Assembly: GCF_947623445.1 (NCBI RefSeq)
Contig: NC_135246.1
Span: 15,979,856-16,043,855, forward strand
Direction of reading: 5' to 3'
Length of the DNA: 64,000 nt
Origin: Clavelina lepadiformis
Taxonomy: Eukaryota; Chordata; Ascidiacea; Aplousobranchia; Clavelinidae
Below, in pieces: positions 14,029 through 26,009 of this stretch. The notes beneath the pieces are model-generated. The model searched no databases. It saw only the letters and a program-made list of their open reading frames with translations, and had not been told where the DNA came from. Both the position numbers and the translations under genes were made by a program. The stretch's first letter is position 1, and each line of letters opens with the position of its first letter.

Positions 14029-15098
14029 ATCAGGTAAAGCAACTTACATCCTTCTAAAAGAAGACACACTTTGCGCTTCGTTGCCTGTCTTGTAGTCATC
14101 TTAAAAACAATAGTTTTGAAACTTATTATTCTTACACTCTTCATGTGCTCTTGTTAACGCAGAATCCTCTCATCTTTAGAGGTTTGTGTTGTCTGTGTTT
14201 TTTTTGATTAAATTTCTCTCTCTATCAAACGTCCTGTACATACCGAAATTACATGCAACATATACTTTTGTGAACTGTCATGAAACCTGCTGTTTCATCT
14301 TTCTTATTCGCACCACATGCGGTCAGCCGTTATATTTTTTGCGGCGCAGAGTTACGCCTAAATTACTGCCAGAAAGTCGGTTTTTAATTTTTGGGAGCTT
14401 TTAATTCTTATTTTTTAAATCAACGAAATCTTGCACGAAAGTAACTTTTACCCGACCGCTTGGTGAAAAAGTTAAAATGTACACCTTATTGTAACCTATG
14501 AGCGTATATTTTGTGGAGAGTTGGTTTGTCGCTTATGTAATTTCATTTTTAAATCTGTAAAATTTTTGAATCTATAAAATAGCTTGTTACTTGCGTTTAT
14601 TCCGTGTGAAGGAAGCGAATGTATTAAGTGAAGGAAGCAAAACATTATTGAGAATCGATTCAACCGAACCCTGAGAGAATTTTTTATATGTGTCCTGCCG
14701 TTTTACAAATAACCACGTCTCAGCTGGTATGTGTTTGATTGCTTGAAACGATGGAAAGATTCATCTGAATCTTTTCCTTGCTGCCCACATCTGAAAAGCT
14801 TTTTACGCGATTTTGATGAATTCCAAATGATTTTTTACCACCATGGCGCTTACTGTACATTTCTGTTTTCTTACTGACTCTACATTGTTGTCGAGTGCGC
14901 CTTTACAGGGTCTTTTAACCAAATTTTTGTTTTCGTCTGTTATTTCTGTAGATCCTGGTGATTTCTTTGTAGCACAAGACTTAAAAACGCCCGACATCAC
15001 CAAAAGGTTCTGTATAACCATCGTAGTTATATGACAATATAAGCAATTATGATGTATTATTCACTGTTTATATCCAAATTATGTGAATGTATTCATTC

Positions 15099-15104
15099 AA
15101 TAAA
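15099..15104 (+). terminator. Candidate poly(A) signal of the SKICH gene
   Basis: AATAAA lies about 1.07 kb past the stop codon at 14026-14028. The stretch between holds no other supported exon and is best read as 3' UTR. A splice donor-like AG|gtaaag just after the stop (about 14033) leaves room for a 3'-UTR intron. Confidence 0.5.
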
Positions 15105-15120
15105 TTCGGCGCTTATAACT

Positions 15121-18100
15121 TTGCTCGTCTCGGTGATTCTTGTCCTCAGATTGATTAAATGACGTCACAAACCCTATGAGAGGAAAGTCGCAGAAGCGGA
15201 ATGAACAACTAATACGAAATTTCCATAACAATGAATTGAACTGTCCATTTCAACGTTTGTCTGTAACTTTTTACTCGAAAGTTAATTTAATTGTTTGCCT
15301 AGTCACATATAATTAGTTTCAGTTGAACTATATATAGGTTTTGTATGTTGGGAATTTCGAATCCAAGCGCTCACAAGACATTTTTGGCTCATTTTTATTC
15401 ACAATCTACCTTCCTGTGTCTAACTATATCAATCCGCAAATCGACTTGAACATTTCTATTAAGTTTCATCGATCGGATTTAATGCGAACAAACTGCCTAA
15501 TTCGGTTGGACAAATGAGGTTATCGCTCAAAATTGCTTCTAAGTCCTATCTTAAAGAAGAATTCCTCGATCAATAACGTTTCTAACCAACATAGATGACA
15601 GTAACCTATATTGCAACGGTTATATCAATGCCAATGCTCTTGGCCAAAGTAATGGTCTCATGTACTGGGAAATTAAACTTCAGTGTTGCAATGAAACCAA
15701 AGGTGTAGAAACGGTTGATAAGTTCCTGTGTCCAGTAAATACTCAACGAAAGGAAGACATAGGAAAGCTCAAAGCTGTACCCGAGCACTTATTTTTCATC
15801 TCAAGTCCATGTACCGTTGTACCTGAGTTTAACGATATACTCGATGATAAGTAGCCTACGAGCACCTTCCTATCTCGAGTATTTTCGAGTAAAAAAACTG
15901 CTGCTTCCTGTAAATCGTACTTTAGTATTTACTCGAGTAAAGCAATTGTGCGATACCGTACAGTATATCAATCCCAAATGAGAGAATGATCTCATAAGGA
16001 CGAAATTGAGTTATGGAGCTTGGGATTACTGTGATGACATCACACCAGACATCTGGGTCATGTCACAAGGTAGAAACATAAACGTAAATAAAAATCAGAA
16101 CGTTTTCGTAATCCCCTTGTGTCTTAATGCCTTTGAAAGACAAATCGCATGCGTGTGAAGACATATTGATGAAGATGAAAGCGGGAAACCGACCATCATT
16201 AAAAATAGCGCTAATTGCACAATTCAATGCAGTTTTGATATTGAAGGTGACCTTTCTACTCATCCTATCTAGACACGACAGCTTGGTGACGTATGGTGAG
16301 TTGACTTTTTTGGACAAGAATGAACAATGAGCTGTTGATAGACTTGAACGCTGTTGTGACCCGAATGCGACATTAAATATTAATGCCGGTGCAGGTAATA
16401 TAAATCACTTATCGAGTACAGCTGCGTTGGGCACTTGGTCTCGGGGAATGTAACATTTTCCACTACGCCGTACCGTATTTATTTGATTAAGGTTTAGAAG
16501 GTGCACAAATTTCTGATTTAAGTAAAAATATAAGGTCATCTTCCCTAGAAAGCGCATGGAACGATGCTTAAAAATTATATCGTACTTATGGACGGGCAAC
16601 GTTCAATTTGAAAGTAAAAACTGCTGTCTTACTAATAAAACAGATTTGAAGAAGCGAGCGTATAATTACCGTATGCAGCTATTGATTAACAGGATGAGCA
16701 GCGCAGTAAGTTTGTAGTACATGCAGTACTGGTCAAATAAATTTATAATCGCGCGAAGAAATAAAAGGCGCCCTTGATTGGAAGCCGCACAAAATCATTA
16801 CTGAGAAAAAATACAAGCCTAGGCCCCTATTCGAGTAAGGACGATAAATGCAAAACAAGACATCATCTGGCTAATTACAAAAGCCTGGCTGCCACTAGGA
16901 CCCGGTAGTCCGTGATTTACTCTCATGAGTATTGGCAATTGTGGTGTATCACCAGCAAAACGTGAACAAATGGGAACGGTATTGTATGGTGTACATAAGC
17001 CAAATGAAGGTTGGTGAGAACGGGCTTTTTTTCAAGAGATGACATAGAAGTCGATCAGTGTTAAGCGGCAGAACAAAGCTCTGCTCAGCTATTCAGATGG
17101 GTTAATGCGCTATGAATCTCAACAGCGATTATATTGGAAGGATAAAGTGGAATAAGGGCAAACATTATTTTGGACAAAATGGGGCGAAATGCAAGGGCTT
17201 ACCTAAACCAAGATAATATAGGACAACTTATGAATGTGTTTGCGAAGTTATGAAAATCAAGATTTCTTTGCAGCAGAAAAGAATTATAAATACTATACAT
17301 TTGCTAAAGTTGTAACTACATTTTGTGGTTGTGTTACTTTTTTGTTAGCTCTAGTAAACGTTTTAACATAAGATTTAGCTATAAAAAAACCTGTTTAACA
17401 CTAAGACGACTAAGTCAAATGGTAATCTTGGTTGAGGCCCAGGAGAGTTGGTCATTGGTTAATATGAATAAGTTGCAAGTTAATAAGTTATGCAACAAAT
17501 TCCCAACTTGCAGGGCTTACTGATAAAAGTTTCTTCGGTTATTTTCATGTTTCTGGTTTTCTAAAGTTTTCCGTTTAACATTTCACGGTAGGAGAATATT
17601 ATTTTGTATTGTCTAAAACTTGAAATATAACTATCCGTTAAAAGAAAGGCGCAATAATTTGCAGTAATCGTAGACTGCTACACCCGTTGGTCCCAACGGG
17701 CCAAATCACCAGTTTCGTGTTATAACAATCGACTTTGCACAAGATTAGGTCGAGTTTTCGGCGCGTGTGTGATAAACCCCTGGTGCATTGAACTTCATTG
17801 TAGACAAGACAGCAGTGAGGTGCGTGATCTTTGAAGAAAATTATTTTGACTCTCGCACATATTTTAAAATTGTTATTACCTTTGTAAAAATACTTATATG
17901 CTGGGCTAGACTATAGGTGCAGTTAATGGTTCGGTGTACGAGTAAAGCCTATTTTAATGAGAACAATATAATGGTTCAAATATCCATAAATGTAGTATAC
18001 TTTGCATATAGACTTATTTGGTAGTGTGTTGAAAAGTTGCTTATGTATTTTTGTACCGTAAGTTGATGATAATTAATCCTTATACTTTATAAGCAAGGCA

Positions 18101-18250
18101 GTAGGTTTACATTGTTTGCTGAACTACAAAAATATATCACTTCCAATTTGTTATTGTTAGATTACATTGACAAAGTTAAACTGGATTTTTTATGGTATGG
18201 TTTTTCGTTGATGATTAGAAGAACTGAAAAATCAACGATTCGTTTTCAAA
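15121..18250. other. Intergenic region without supported genes
   Basis: Several open frames of 60-85 codons occur (for example 15660-15854 and 16127-16330 on +), but they overlap opposite-strand frames, lack recognisable motifs and do not join into a spliced model. I see no transposon ends here. Confidence 0.5.
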
Positions 18251-21200
18251 ATGAGGTCGATTGTGTTATATTTCATAGCATCAGTGATTACGGTCGATGC
18301 GATTCAACATAAGTTGCCAGAAAAGGAAAGGGAAGTTTCACCAACGTCACATCAAGCATCTCTGCAGGTTTTGATTTTCTTTGTGATAAAACCATTTTAG
18401 CTTTATAATTTGGAATTATATTATCTTTAGAACACAATTGGATAAAATAAAAACAACAAAATAACATCAAATTGAAATGAAAGTGAAATATAGAGGACAA
18501 GCTATTTTAAAGATGATTTTCTATTGAGCAATATTGTGTTGTTTGGAAATAATTGGGTCACAAAACAATTGAATTAATCTAATTGGCTAACTTCTTATTT
18601 CGTATTGATTCTTGAGCGTTCCAATTTCATTAACGACTTCAATCACCGATTAGGCTTTAAATTAAGCAAATTAAAAATGAATCTAAGATTAATTGGAATC
18701 GGTTCTCATTAATAGGGTTTAAAAGGTTTTATAATCAGTCGAATGTGACTATGATTTTATTCCAAATATTGAAAAATAAAAACAAACTTTAAAATAATCA
18801 AAAAACAAAAAGAAACGAGGTGTTCTTTGTCGCAAAAAACACATCAACATCTCGCCGTCTGAGATGCGCAGCATACCTTTACAGCAATATACCTTTGTTT
18901 TGGAAGTTACTGAAGATTTAATGAAAGCAACAGATGCAACAATGTCGGCGATGCATCAATATTCTGACTTCACAAAAGCCGGGAAAGTAATTTGAAAAAA
19001 CGTGCAGACGCGACACATCGAAAGGTTAGAAAAAAGATAAGACACGAGCGTTATGATCCCATGCACCTGCTGCATCTTAGATATGCCTCGATAGCAAACT
19101 ATACGGGCACAGGGCTTAGACAAAGCGAAAACAATTTGCGACAGATGCATCAATGTTTTTGAAATAATAGGACGTGTCGCTATCGTACAAATGGAAATCC
19201 TGTTTTCGATTCACACCAAACACTTACTTATACTTCTCAAAATCGAGAGCACGAGCACTCAATAATTATAAATGAGATTAAGTTTTAAAGGAGAGATCTA
19301 GGTTGAACTTAAAGTATCAAAGGTTTTCTTAACAAGACAAACAAATGTCAATCTTGCCAAGTCGAAGAGCTTCCAAACAAGGCTTTGTTTTATTTTGTAC
19401 AAATGTCACACTGTTTTGATATATTCATAGATTTTCAGAGATTACGTCTGTCATAACTGGAAAATCCCTCTGATTTTACTACGGCACCTTTGACGAAGAA
19501 AGTTGCATTTCTTGAAAAAAATGGAACGATCTCTTTAATGCAGAATGTTATACATGTTTAAGGTCACAATTACGCGAAAATCTAACCCTATTTCGATCTG
19601 CAATGAACCAGACTTAGAAGTCATTTTTGTCGCCGTTAGAATTTTAAAGTTGATTATTTTGAAATGATTATTTTATCGAAAATGAAAACGAAACGAAAAT
19701 GATTATTTTATCACACCGCTGACACCGCTAAGCACACTTGAAAAAAGATTTTTCTTGCTAGGTTCAAAGGTAAACTTACAACGAGGCGTAAGATAATTTA
19801 AACTTTTTCACGCTCGTTTATTTCTAGAAATAAAGGAAGAAAGAATTAATTATCGAAGCAAAAACTAATACAACAAACATAAATAGAGATAAATAAAAGT
19901 TGTTTTCTAAGTTTTAGCAAATAACAATGTAACGAAAGGTATAACTAAACATTTTTGCTATTCCGAAAGTTTGACAAAAACAATAATATTTAATGTAAAA
20001 TTATCCGAACAGCGCAGGCATTTTCTCACCAAATGAACATTAGAATGAGCTGTAGCAAAATCGGTTTCTGGTTCGTTGAAAGGATATTTTGCTTACTTTA
20101 TTTTTTGTGTTTTGTGGAAGTGGAATGATTTCCACACGTTTCAAGGCTGTCATTTAAAATCGATTACTGTATTACTAACTTAGTCATTGGCTGAAAATGA
20201 GGGTTTTTTAATTTTTAATGCTCAAGACACCTGCATCTTGCACCGTATTTGGTTAATTTATTTGGAAACCGGTCCCCAAAGTTGTTGCCCGGTCAGCAAC
20301 GTTGCTTGGATTTTGCGTGTTCGTACATCAGTTAATAATTAATGGTCAACGTTGTTAGACCCTGTCTGAACGCATGTTTTACAACCGTTCATCCAGCTCC
20401 AAGGGTTGTTCCCACCGTTTTTGACTGAAATTCAGCAAAACCCACTCGCTGTTTTCCGGTATCAGTAGTTTTCCCAGATAGACTGCGATACATGCAAGTC
20501 GCTTCAGAGTGAGCTCTTGCTATTTGAAAGCTGACACTTTGTGGTGCTCCTTCAGGAAAAAGAAAAGAATAATCTTTTCTCCCCGACCGAAATATCTAAA
20601 CTTATAACTTTCATATGAATTCATGGATAACGCTTTGCTGTAACAAACAATATGTCCCAGGTGTGGACAAAGCTTAATAATTCAAGAACGCTTAGATGTA
20701 AGACATCTTCTTCTCAATATATATAACAGTAACCAATACTTTTTGTTATACTGCATGTTTCGGCATACCATAAAGTATATTTCGTATTCTAATAAAACTT
20801 TAGCTTACCATTTTTTATTTCATTGCTGTTTGTCTGATAAAAACGATCTTATCCTATTAAAAGGCTATGTCAACTTGCAGGAAGAATTCTCATCAAAGTT
20901 CAGGAAAAGGTATTCTACAGAAGAATCTTCATCTTTAAAATCATATCAAGATTGGTCAGGTAAAACATTTAGTGATTTTAGATGTTTTAAGCATCGTTGC
21001 AGCGTTTTTTAAACTTCACAGAAACTATTCGCTTAACTTTTGTAATTGCATTTCTTATTTCCATACATGCTCGACACGTATTATTAACAACTCACTTTAA
21101 ACAATTCTAAAAACAAATTTAAAGCTCATATGATAAAAACTATCATGAGCTCTTATCTCAGGTATTCTGAAAGCAAATATTCCTTTGCAGGCGATTTAGT

Positions 21201-23495
21201 CTATCCAGCATTTGCTCAAGGTGGCAGATACTCAGGGATCAAAGAAACGAAAAGTGGAATAACTTCTATCCGCCCGAAAAGAAGTCTTGGAGGATCCGTT
21301 AGTTATACGCTTCCTGTATATGAAAGTCCTGGATGGAAGAACAAAGCACTTCGTTTTCAACCTAGATTTAAAGTTAGAAACATTAAGTTCTCATATAAAT
21401 TTTTGAATCCCTATTGTTTTGTGCAAATTAAGAGTGAATCAGTCAGTTTCACAGCATTTATTTGACGGGAAACATAAAATTATGCTTTTCCAAGTGAACT
21501 AAGTGCTTCCATTCTGGCACATTGTTATTGTTAAGGTCCATTAAGGCTTTCCGCCGTAGGCATTGCGAAATCTTTTTTGTCAAGGTTTGTATATTTTTCT
21601 TATCAAGTACGGTATCAGAGGTTTTAGACAAAAAGGAACCGAAATATTTGATCTGTTGAAACAAAAAATGTTCCTTTCGGCAAATATATAACATGCCGTG
21701 TAATGTGGTAACAGATGTGAACGATTTTTAGAATGACAAGTCACCGAAGAATGATGTCATCACATACAGCTATCAACTTTCGGAAAAATCGGCTTTTCTG
21801 AACGGAAGTGTCGTCATGCGTTGGGACTCTGACGGAAGCAGTTTGTTGTAATTACGTAGTTATTACGTTGTAATTACGTATAGTTAAATTTGTGATGTTA
21901 CATTATAAATGTAGATGTCCTCGCATTAAATATTAACGGCGCGCTGTTCCAAAATCGTTCATTACTATTTCATCGCCTCCATTATACTTACCAGCAAAAA
22001 TTCTTATGTTTGCATTTTTCATTTTCTATTTTATAAGCGGACGAAATTATCAATTACTTTGCTTTTAAACCACAGGCTTCTTATAAATTATCGAGTCAAA
22101 GGAAACGCGGACGGAAGTGTGAAGTTGACGCCAGCACAGTTTGTTGAAAGTCGATTATCAGATGTCAGTCAAAGGTACGGTATATTTTTGGAGCCACTTA
22201 AAATAGACAGTACAAGCAACTGCATTTGCATTTCATCCCATTGAAACCGTTTGTTGTGGTTTCCATTTGTCATTTAAAGTTGTTCGAATATATACTTATC
22301 AAATATATTCCGACAAGTCGTTTTCGATGCATAAAAATTCCATTTCCTTTTTATCGACGTCGTTAATTTGAATGAGAAAAATTGTGTCATTTTTTATGCT
22401 GCATTATTTATAATCTGGAAGATGGAAAGAGAGGCGGTATAACTCAGAACAAGTTCTTTATTTCCGGGTCAGGAAAATCTATTGCCACAATTACTCCGCT
22501 TCTAAATCAAAATTTTTCCTGCAGATGGAAAATCCCGGAAATTCCTGATCATTGTCATCTCAAAAAGAACCAGACCACGGCGAAGTACGTGAAGGAGCCG
22601 CAATCGTGCAATGGCGCAGTCGGTGAGATTTGCCGCTGAGCACGGAATATGTTAGTTTTGTCATTTGACATTTCTAGGTGCCTATGCTCATGCTAAAGAA
22701 GAAAAGCATTACGAGAAAAAGCGGAGCCGCGTTGTTTTTTCTTTTCTTACCAAAAATATAAATTTTTGGGATGTTCAATTATTGACGTGGTTAGCTTAAT
22801 CGGCTTAACGGTAACGGTTAAACTACAATTGTTTCCGCCTGTAGACTATAATTGTTGTTGGTTTTTAATCCTTCGGATTTGTTCTTCTCTTGTTGCAAGA
22901 AGTTTCATAAAAGAAACATTCACATTCAAGAAACAATTTGGAAATTGGAAGATTTTATGAATTATTAAATCGCTTCGTCCTTTCACGGCTATTATTATCA
23001 GTGAAGAAACGCACATTTGCGTCTTTATCGCTAAATGAGTCAGCTAAAACTTTATTTTACCTTTCACCGCTCGGAACTTTACATCAATTTACTTGCTATT
23101 CTCTTGAGATGAGTAAATTTCAGGAATTTATTCATTCCTTTTTTTATCCTTCCTAACATCAGCAGTACTGTTGCTTGCTTGCAGGAAAGAATTCTACTCC
23201 GGACAACGCGAGGCAAACGAGTTCGTCCACATCAAGAAAAATACAAAGTGCATTTGCAAAGAGTCAATTTTTGAGGACCGAGTCATTTTCACCTGAACCT
23301 CCGCTCCAAGGACGTAAAAATGGCAAACGTCAAATTAGAAAAAATTGCCGAGTTAAAGTCGTGACTTATCAGAATTCTTATCTATGCATCAAGCCCACTG
23401 CCTCACCCTGTCTCCTAATCTCTTTCACTGGATCCGCTTACAAGATGAACCAAAAGGTTTGTCCCGATCGGCTGCCGTTAGTTACAATGAACTAA
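18251..23495 (+). CDS. Tentative secreted protein of unknown family
   Basis: I do not recognise this protein. Seven candidate exons fit in phase: 18251-18367, 20881-20959, 21191-21372, 21732-21847, 22076-22174, 22525-22622, 23185-23495, giving about 333 residues. Exon 1 begins MRSIVLYFIASVITVDA, a plausible signal peptide. A dibasic site (RPKRSLGG) suggests proprotein cleavage. The middle is strand-like, alternating hydrophobic and polar (GSVSYTLPVYESPGW; YSYQLSEKSAFLNGSVVMRW). Cysteines cluster near the end. Without the last splice, exon 22525 reads on to a stop at 22637-22639 (…SCNGAVGEICR), giving about 235 residues; this shorter end is equally consistent and looks more protein-like than exon 23185. 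Several donors are weak (gttttg, gttaga), and a 2.5-kb first intron separates the signal peptide. An AATAAA at 24041 could end the transcript. Confidence 0.4.
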
Positions 23496-24040
23496 GTGTC
23501 TGAAGATAAATTCTTCTTCGACCTGAGTCTTCACAAGTCAAGACTAACTTATACGAAGAGGGGACATACGACTATAATGGACGTGATGGTTCAAACGAAG
23601 GGTAACGTCTTTTCGTAAATTGTGTGATGAGACCGAGACCTCTGGATAATTGCCACGAATGATCTTGACAAGGTTGATCAATGACTTTATACAAGAAAAT
23701 CGCCATTTAGGCAAAAAAGTTCAACCGGTGTTGAACACAGTACCGAGATTTCGTTTGTAAGAGTTTGAGAATTTTTCGTGTTTTTGTTTGCTGTGAATGC
23801 GTTAGAGTATAGAACTTACCTACTTCATCAAATTATGTGATCGGGTTTGAGCTCAGAATTCGAAAAGTTCCATTTTAATGTGTTGTTGTATGAAAAAAAG
23901 TTGCATAAGGGTAACCTTTTGGGTAAGGCTTAATCTTTTGGATAGTTAAAAATGTTTGTGATAGGATGGCAATTCAACTATTATAAAACCACAAAGATTG
24001 TATTAATATTTGTATGATGTATATATCACCATGTCAAAAA

Positions 24041-24046
24041 AATAAA
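24041..24046 (+). terminator. Candidate poly(A) signal
   Basis: AATAAA about 550 bases past the long-form stop codon of the tentative secreted-protein gene. It is the first strong signal downstream on the + strand. Confidence 0.4.
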
Positions 24047-24690
24047 CTTTCTTCCAAACTAATGTCGGTCGTTGAATTTTTACCTTAAGCGACATGCTCC
24101 ATCGATATTGTCTTAAAATATTCATTAGATGCAAATTATGATTATGCTTTTCTGTGTGGCTGGAAGCAAACTTTGCGATAACCTTGAAGAGAATTAGAAT
24201 TCATCTTGCGAATGATATTGTGATGTTTGGTAAAGTAAACCTTTGCTCTAAGATAATCATGACCAGAAATACGTCGATCGCCATTCCCTAGTAGCTATGG
24301 GTGGTTTATAGCTATATTTGCAAGCGCCTTGAATATTTGTCGTAATTCTCAATCAGCTCCTTTTCGAAAATGTACCAGATGAATAAAGAAGTTGTTTTTG
24401 TTACTGATCGAACTGTACAAGTGAAAAACTGCGGATACCGTGATTTAAAGTAATTTCGTGTTGTGAAAAGATTCTATTAGACTTTTAGAGAGTCCGTTCC
24501 TTCGCACAAACAGTGATGGACTGACCAGGTGGTTATGAAACAAACTGTTACAAACTGGTGGTTAAAAACTGTTTCGAAGGTGACAACAGTTTTGAGCTTA
24601 TAACTGACTTAATTGTGATATGGTTGCCCACATGACAATGTTGTGTTTATAATTGCCACTTTAGGCCTATATTGTTGTTTTGATAATAAT
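24047..24690. other. Spacer between convergent genes
   Basis: No exon, repeat end or motif could be supported. The secreted-protein candidate (+) and ACE (-) converge on this interval. Confidence 0.45.
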
Positions 24691-25290
24691 CAAACAACAA
24701 ACTACATGAAATAATAGTTTTATTGCAACAGTGACTTTCGAAGTTTAGATCAAGATGTGTAGGCCTATAAGTATATGTATTCTGTCGACAATACTTTAAA
24801 GCACTCAAAGACATCATGACACGATTTGAAAGGTTAGTTGAAGTGAATTGAAAATCAAATTTACAGGAGCCCACAACAAATCATAGCCCTCGTTACTATG
24901 TATGCAAAAAAAACTACTTTAAGGTAGTGAATGTTTACCTCTATGATTTTTTACAAATTCCAATCTATCAAAGATGATAGAAGCGACACACTCATACTGC
25001 TACCGCCAACTTGCGGCCATCGAGCTGAATTGTGTCTAAGGGTGCATTTTAAAGCAAAAATTTGTTGTTTCTGTTGATTAAAAAAATTCAATATAGTGAA
25101 GAGAAGATATTAAAATAAGATTTTGTTATAGCCAGTGAGAATCAAACACACCAATGATTTACCTTTTGGTGGCCGCCAGTCAGATTCTGGTCATCAAATT
25201 TCTTCATCTTTGGCTTTAATTGTTGTGTGCAAGTAAATCATGAGAGGTTCAAAGTATTAACGAGCGAGGAACAAGACATTTCGCAGGATT
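24690..25290 (-). pseudogene. Decayed tandem copy of the ACE 3' end (last two exons and UTR)
   Basis: On the minus strand 25154-25290 resembles ACE exon 26 (26287-26420): the splice-donor end, the W-P-P region and the ATCATGAGAGG-type stretch are all recognisable. 24985-25058 resembles the last coding exon (26065-26134). 24690-24760 resembles the ACE poly(A) region (both have TTTATTGCAACAG). Order and orientation are kept, so this is a direct duplication of about 600 bp just downstream of the functional gene. In-frame stops and indels make it non-coding. The interval 25296-25707, filled by a retrotransposon remnant, separates the copies. Confidence 0.75.
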
Positions 25291-25295
25291 CTGTT

Positions 25296-25707
25296 CCTCA
25301 AAGCCCTGACTCTAAGCGTTTGAGTTACCGCTGCCCTTTCTGCCGCTATTCGGCAAGACACCATAGCCCTGACTACAACATCATTGAGGCCTGGAATGAA
25401 GAGTGGGCACAGAGCCACCACCACACCCAGCTCACAGCAGACCAAATCATTGCACTGCCACAAGGCTTTGACCTGACCTGAAAATTGTCGGTCACCTTAA
25501 ACCGCCTTAGAACAGGAGTGAACCGTTTTGGCGCAAACATGCAACGCTGCGGGCTAAAATCATCAGCAGCATGTGCGTGTGGAGACCGCGAACCACATGC
25601 TGTTTAAATGTGGGATCCTTCGCCCTACCAACACTGCAGTAAGTATCACCGTTCCTGACGAGGAAACGAAGAGCTGGCTCCAACATCTTGCCGAGTACAT
25701 ATGATGA
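25296..25707 (+). mobile_element. Fossil C-terminal end of a non-LTR retrotransposon
   Basis: The conceptual translation contains NRLRTGVNRFGANMQRCGL, then an ACACGDRE zinc-knuckle-like stretch, HMLFKCGILRPTN and DEETKSWLQHLAEYI. These are the hallmark end of endonuclease/reverse-transcriptase polyproteins of Jockey/CR1-type non-LTR elements (LRTG.gRfga.m..wGl…C.CG…T..H.l..Cp). The frame is broken at least twice (stop near 25481, shift near 25590), and the reverse transcriptase core is absent, so this is a dead 3' fragment of about 400 bp. It lies exactly between the ACE 3' end and its decayed duplicate. Confidence 0.75.
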
Positions 25708-25806
25708 GCTTATGCTCACACACAAGAAGAAGATCTTAGTTTTACAAAGCGGGAAATGTGTCTTTTGTTAATTAAATGATACAATTGACACAAAATAATC
25801 GTAGTA

Positions 25807-25812
25807 TTTATT
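25807..25812 (-). terminator. Poly(A) signal of ACE
   Basis: TTTATT on the + strand (AATAAA on the minus strand) lies about 200 bases past the ACE stop codon. The same sequence context is preserved in the decayed copy at 24718-24723. Confidence 0.6.
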
Positions 25813-26009
25813 GCAACAGAGACTTTTGGAAACATACGGGGCAAATCCACGGTGTGCATGTTCTATCAAAATTAGTTGAAAATGTTTCTTGAAGTCATTT
25901 AAAAAAATCATATTTACTGTACACCGAATCATAATACCCAGCCATTAAGTGCAAGAATTGAATTAAAGAATGCAATCAATGCGAAACATCGAACGAATAA
26001 CTGGCATTT

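Noticed and set aside
22525..22639. Resemblance of the IPEIPDHC segment to IL-17-type cytokines
   Set aside because: Only a short tryptophan/proline/cysteine pattern matches; the required cysteine framework is absent.
23185..23302. Alternative frame in the last candidate exon of the secreted-protein gene (GQREANEFVHI…KCICKE)
   Set aside because: It looks protein-like, but its phase does not match the only good donor of the preceding exon, so I could not join it.
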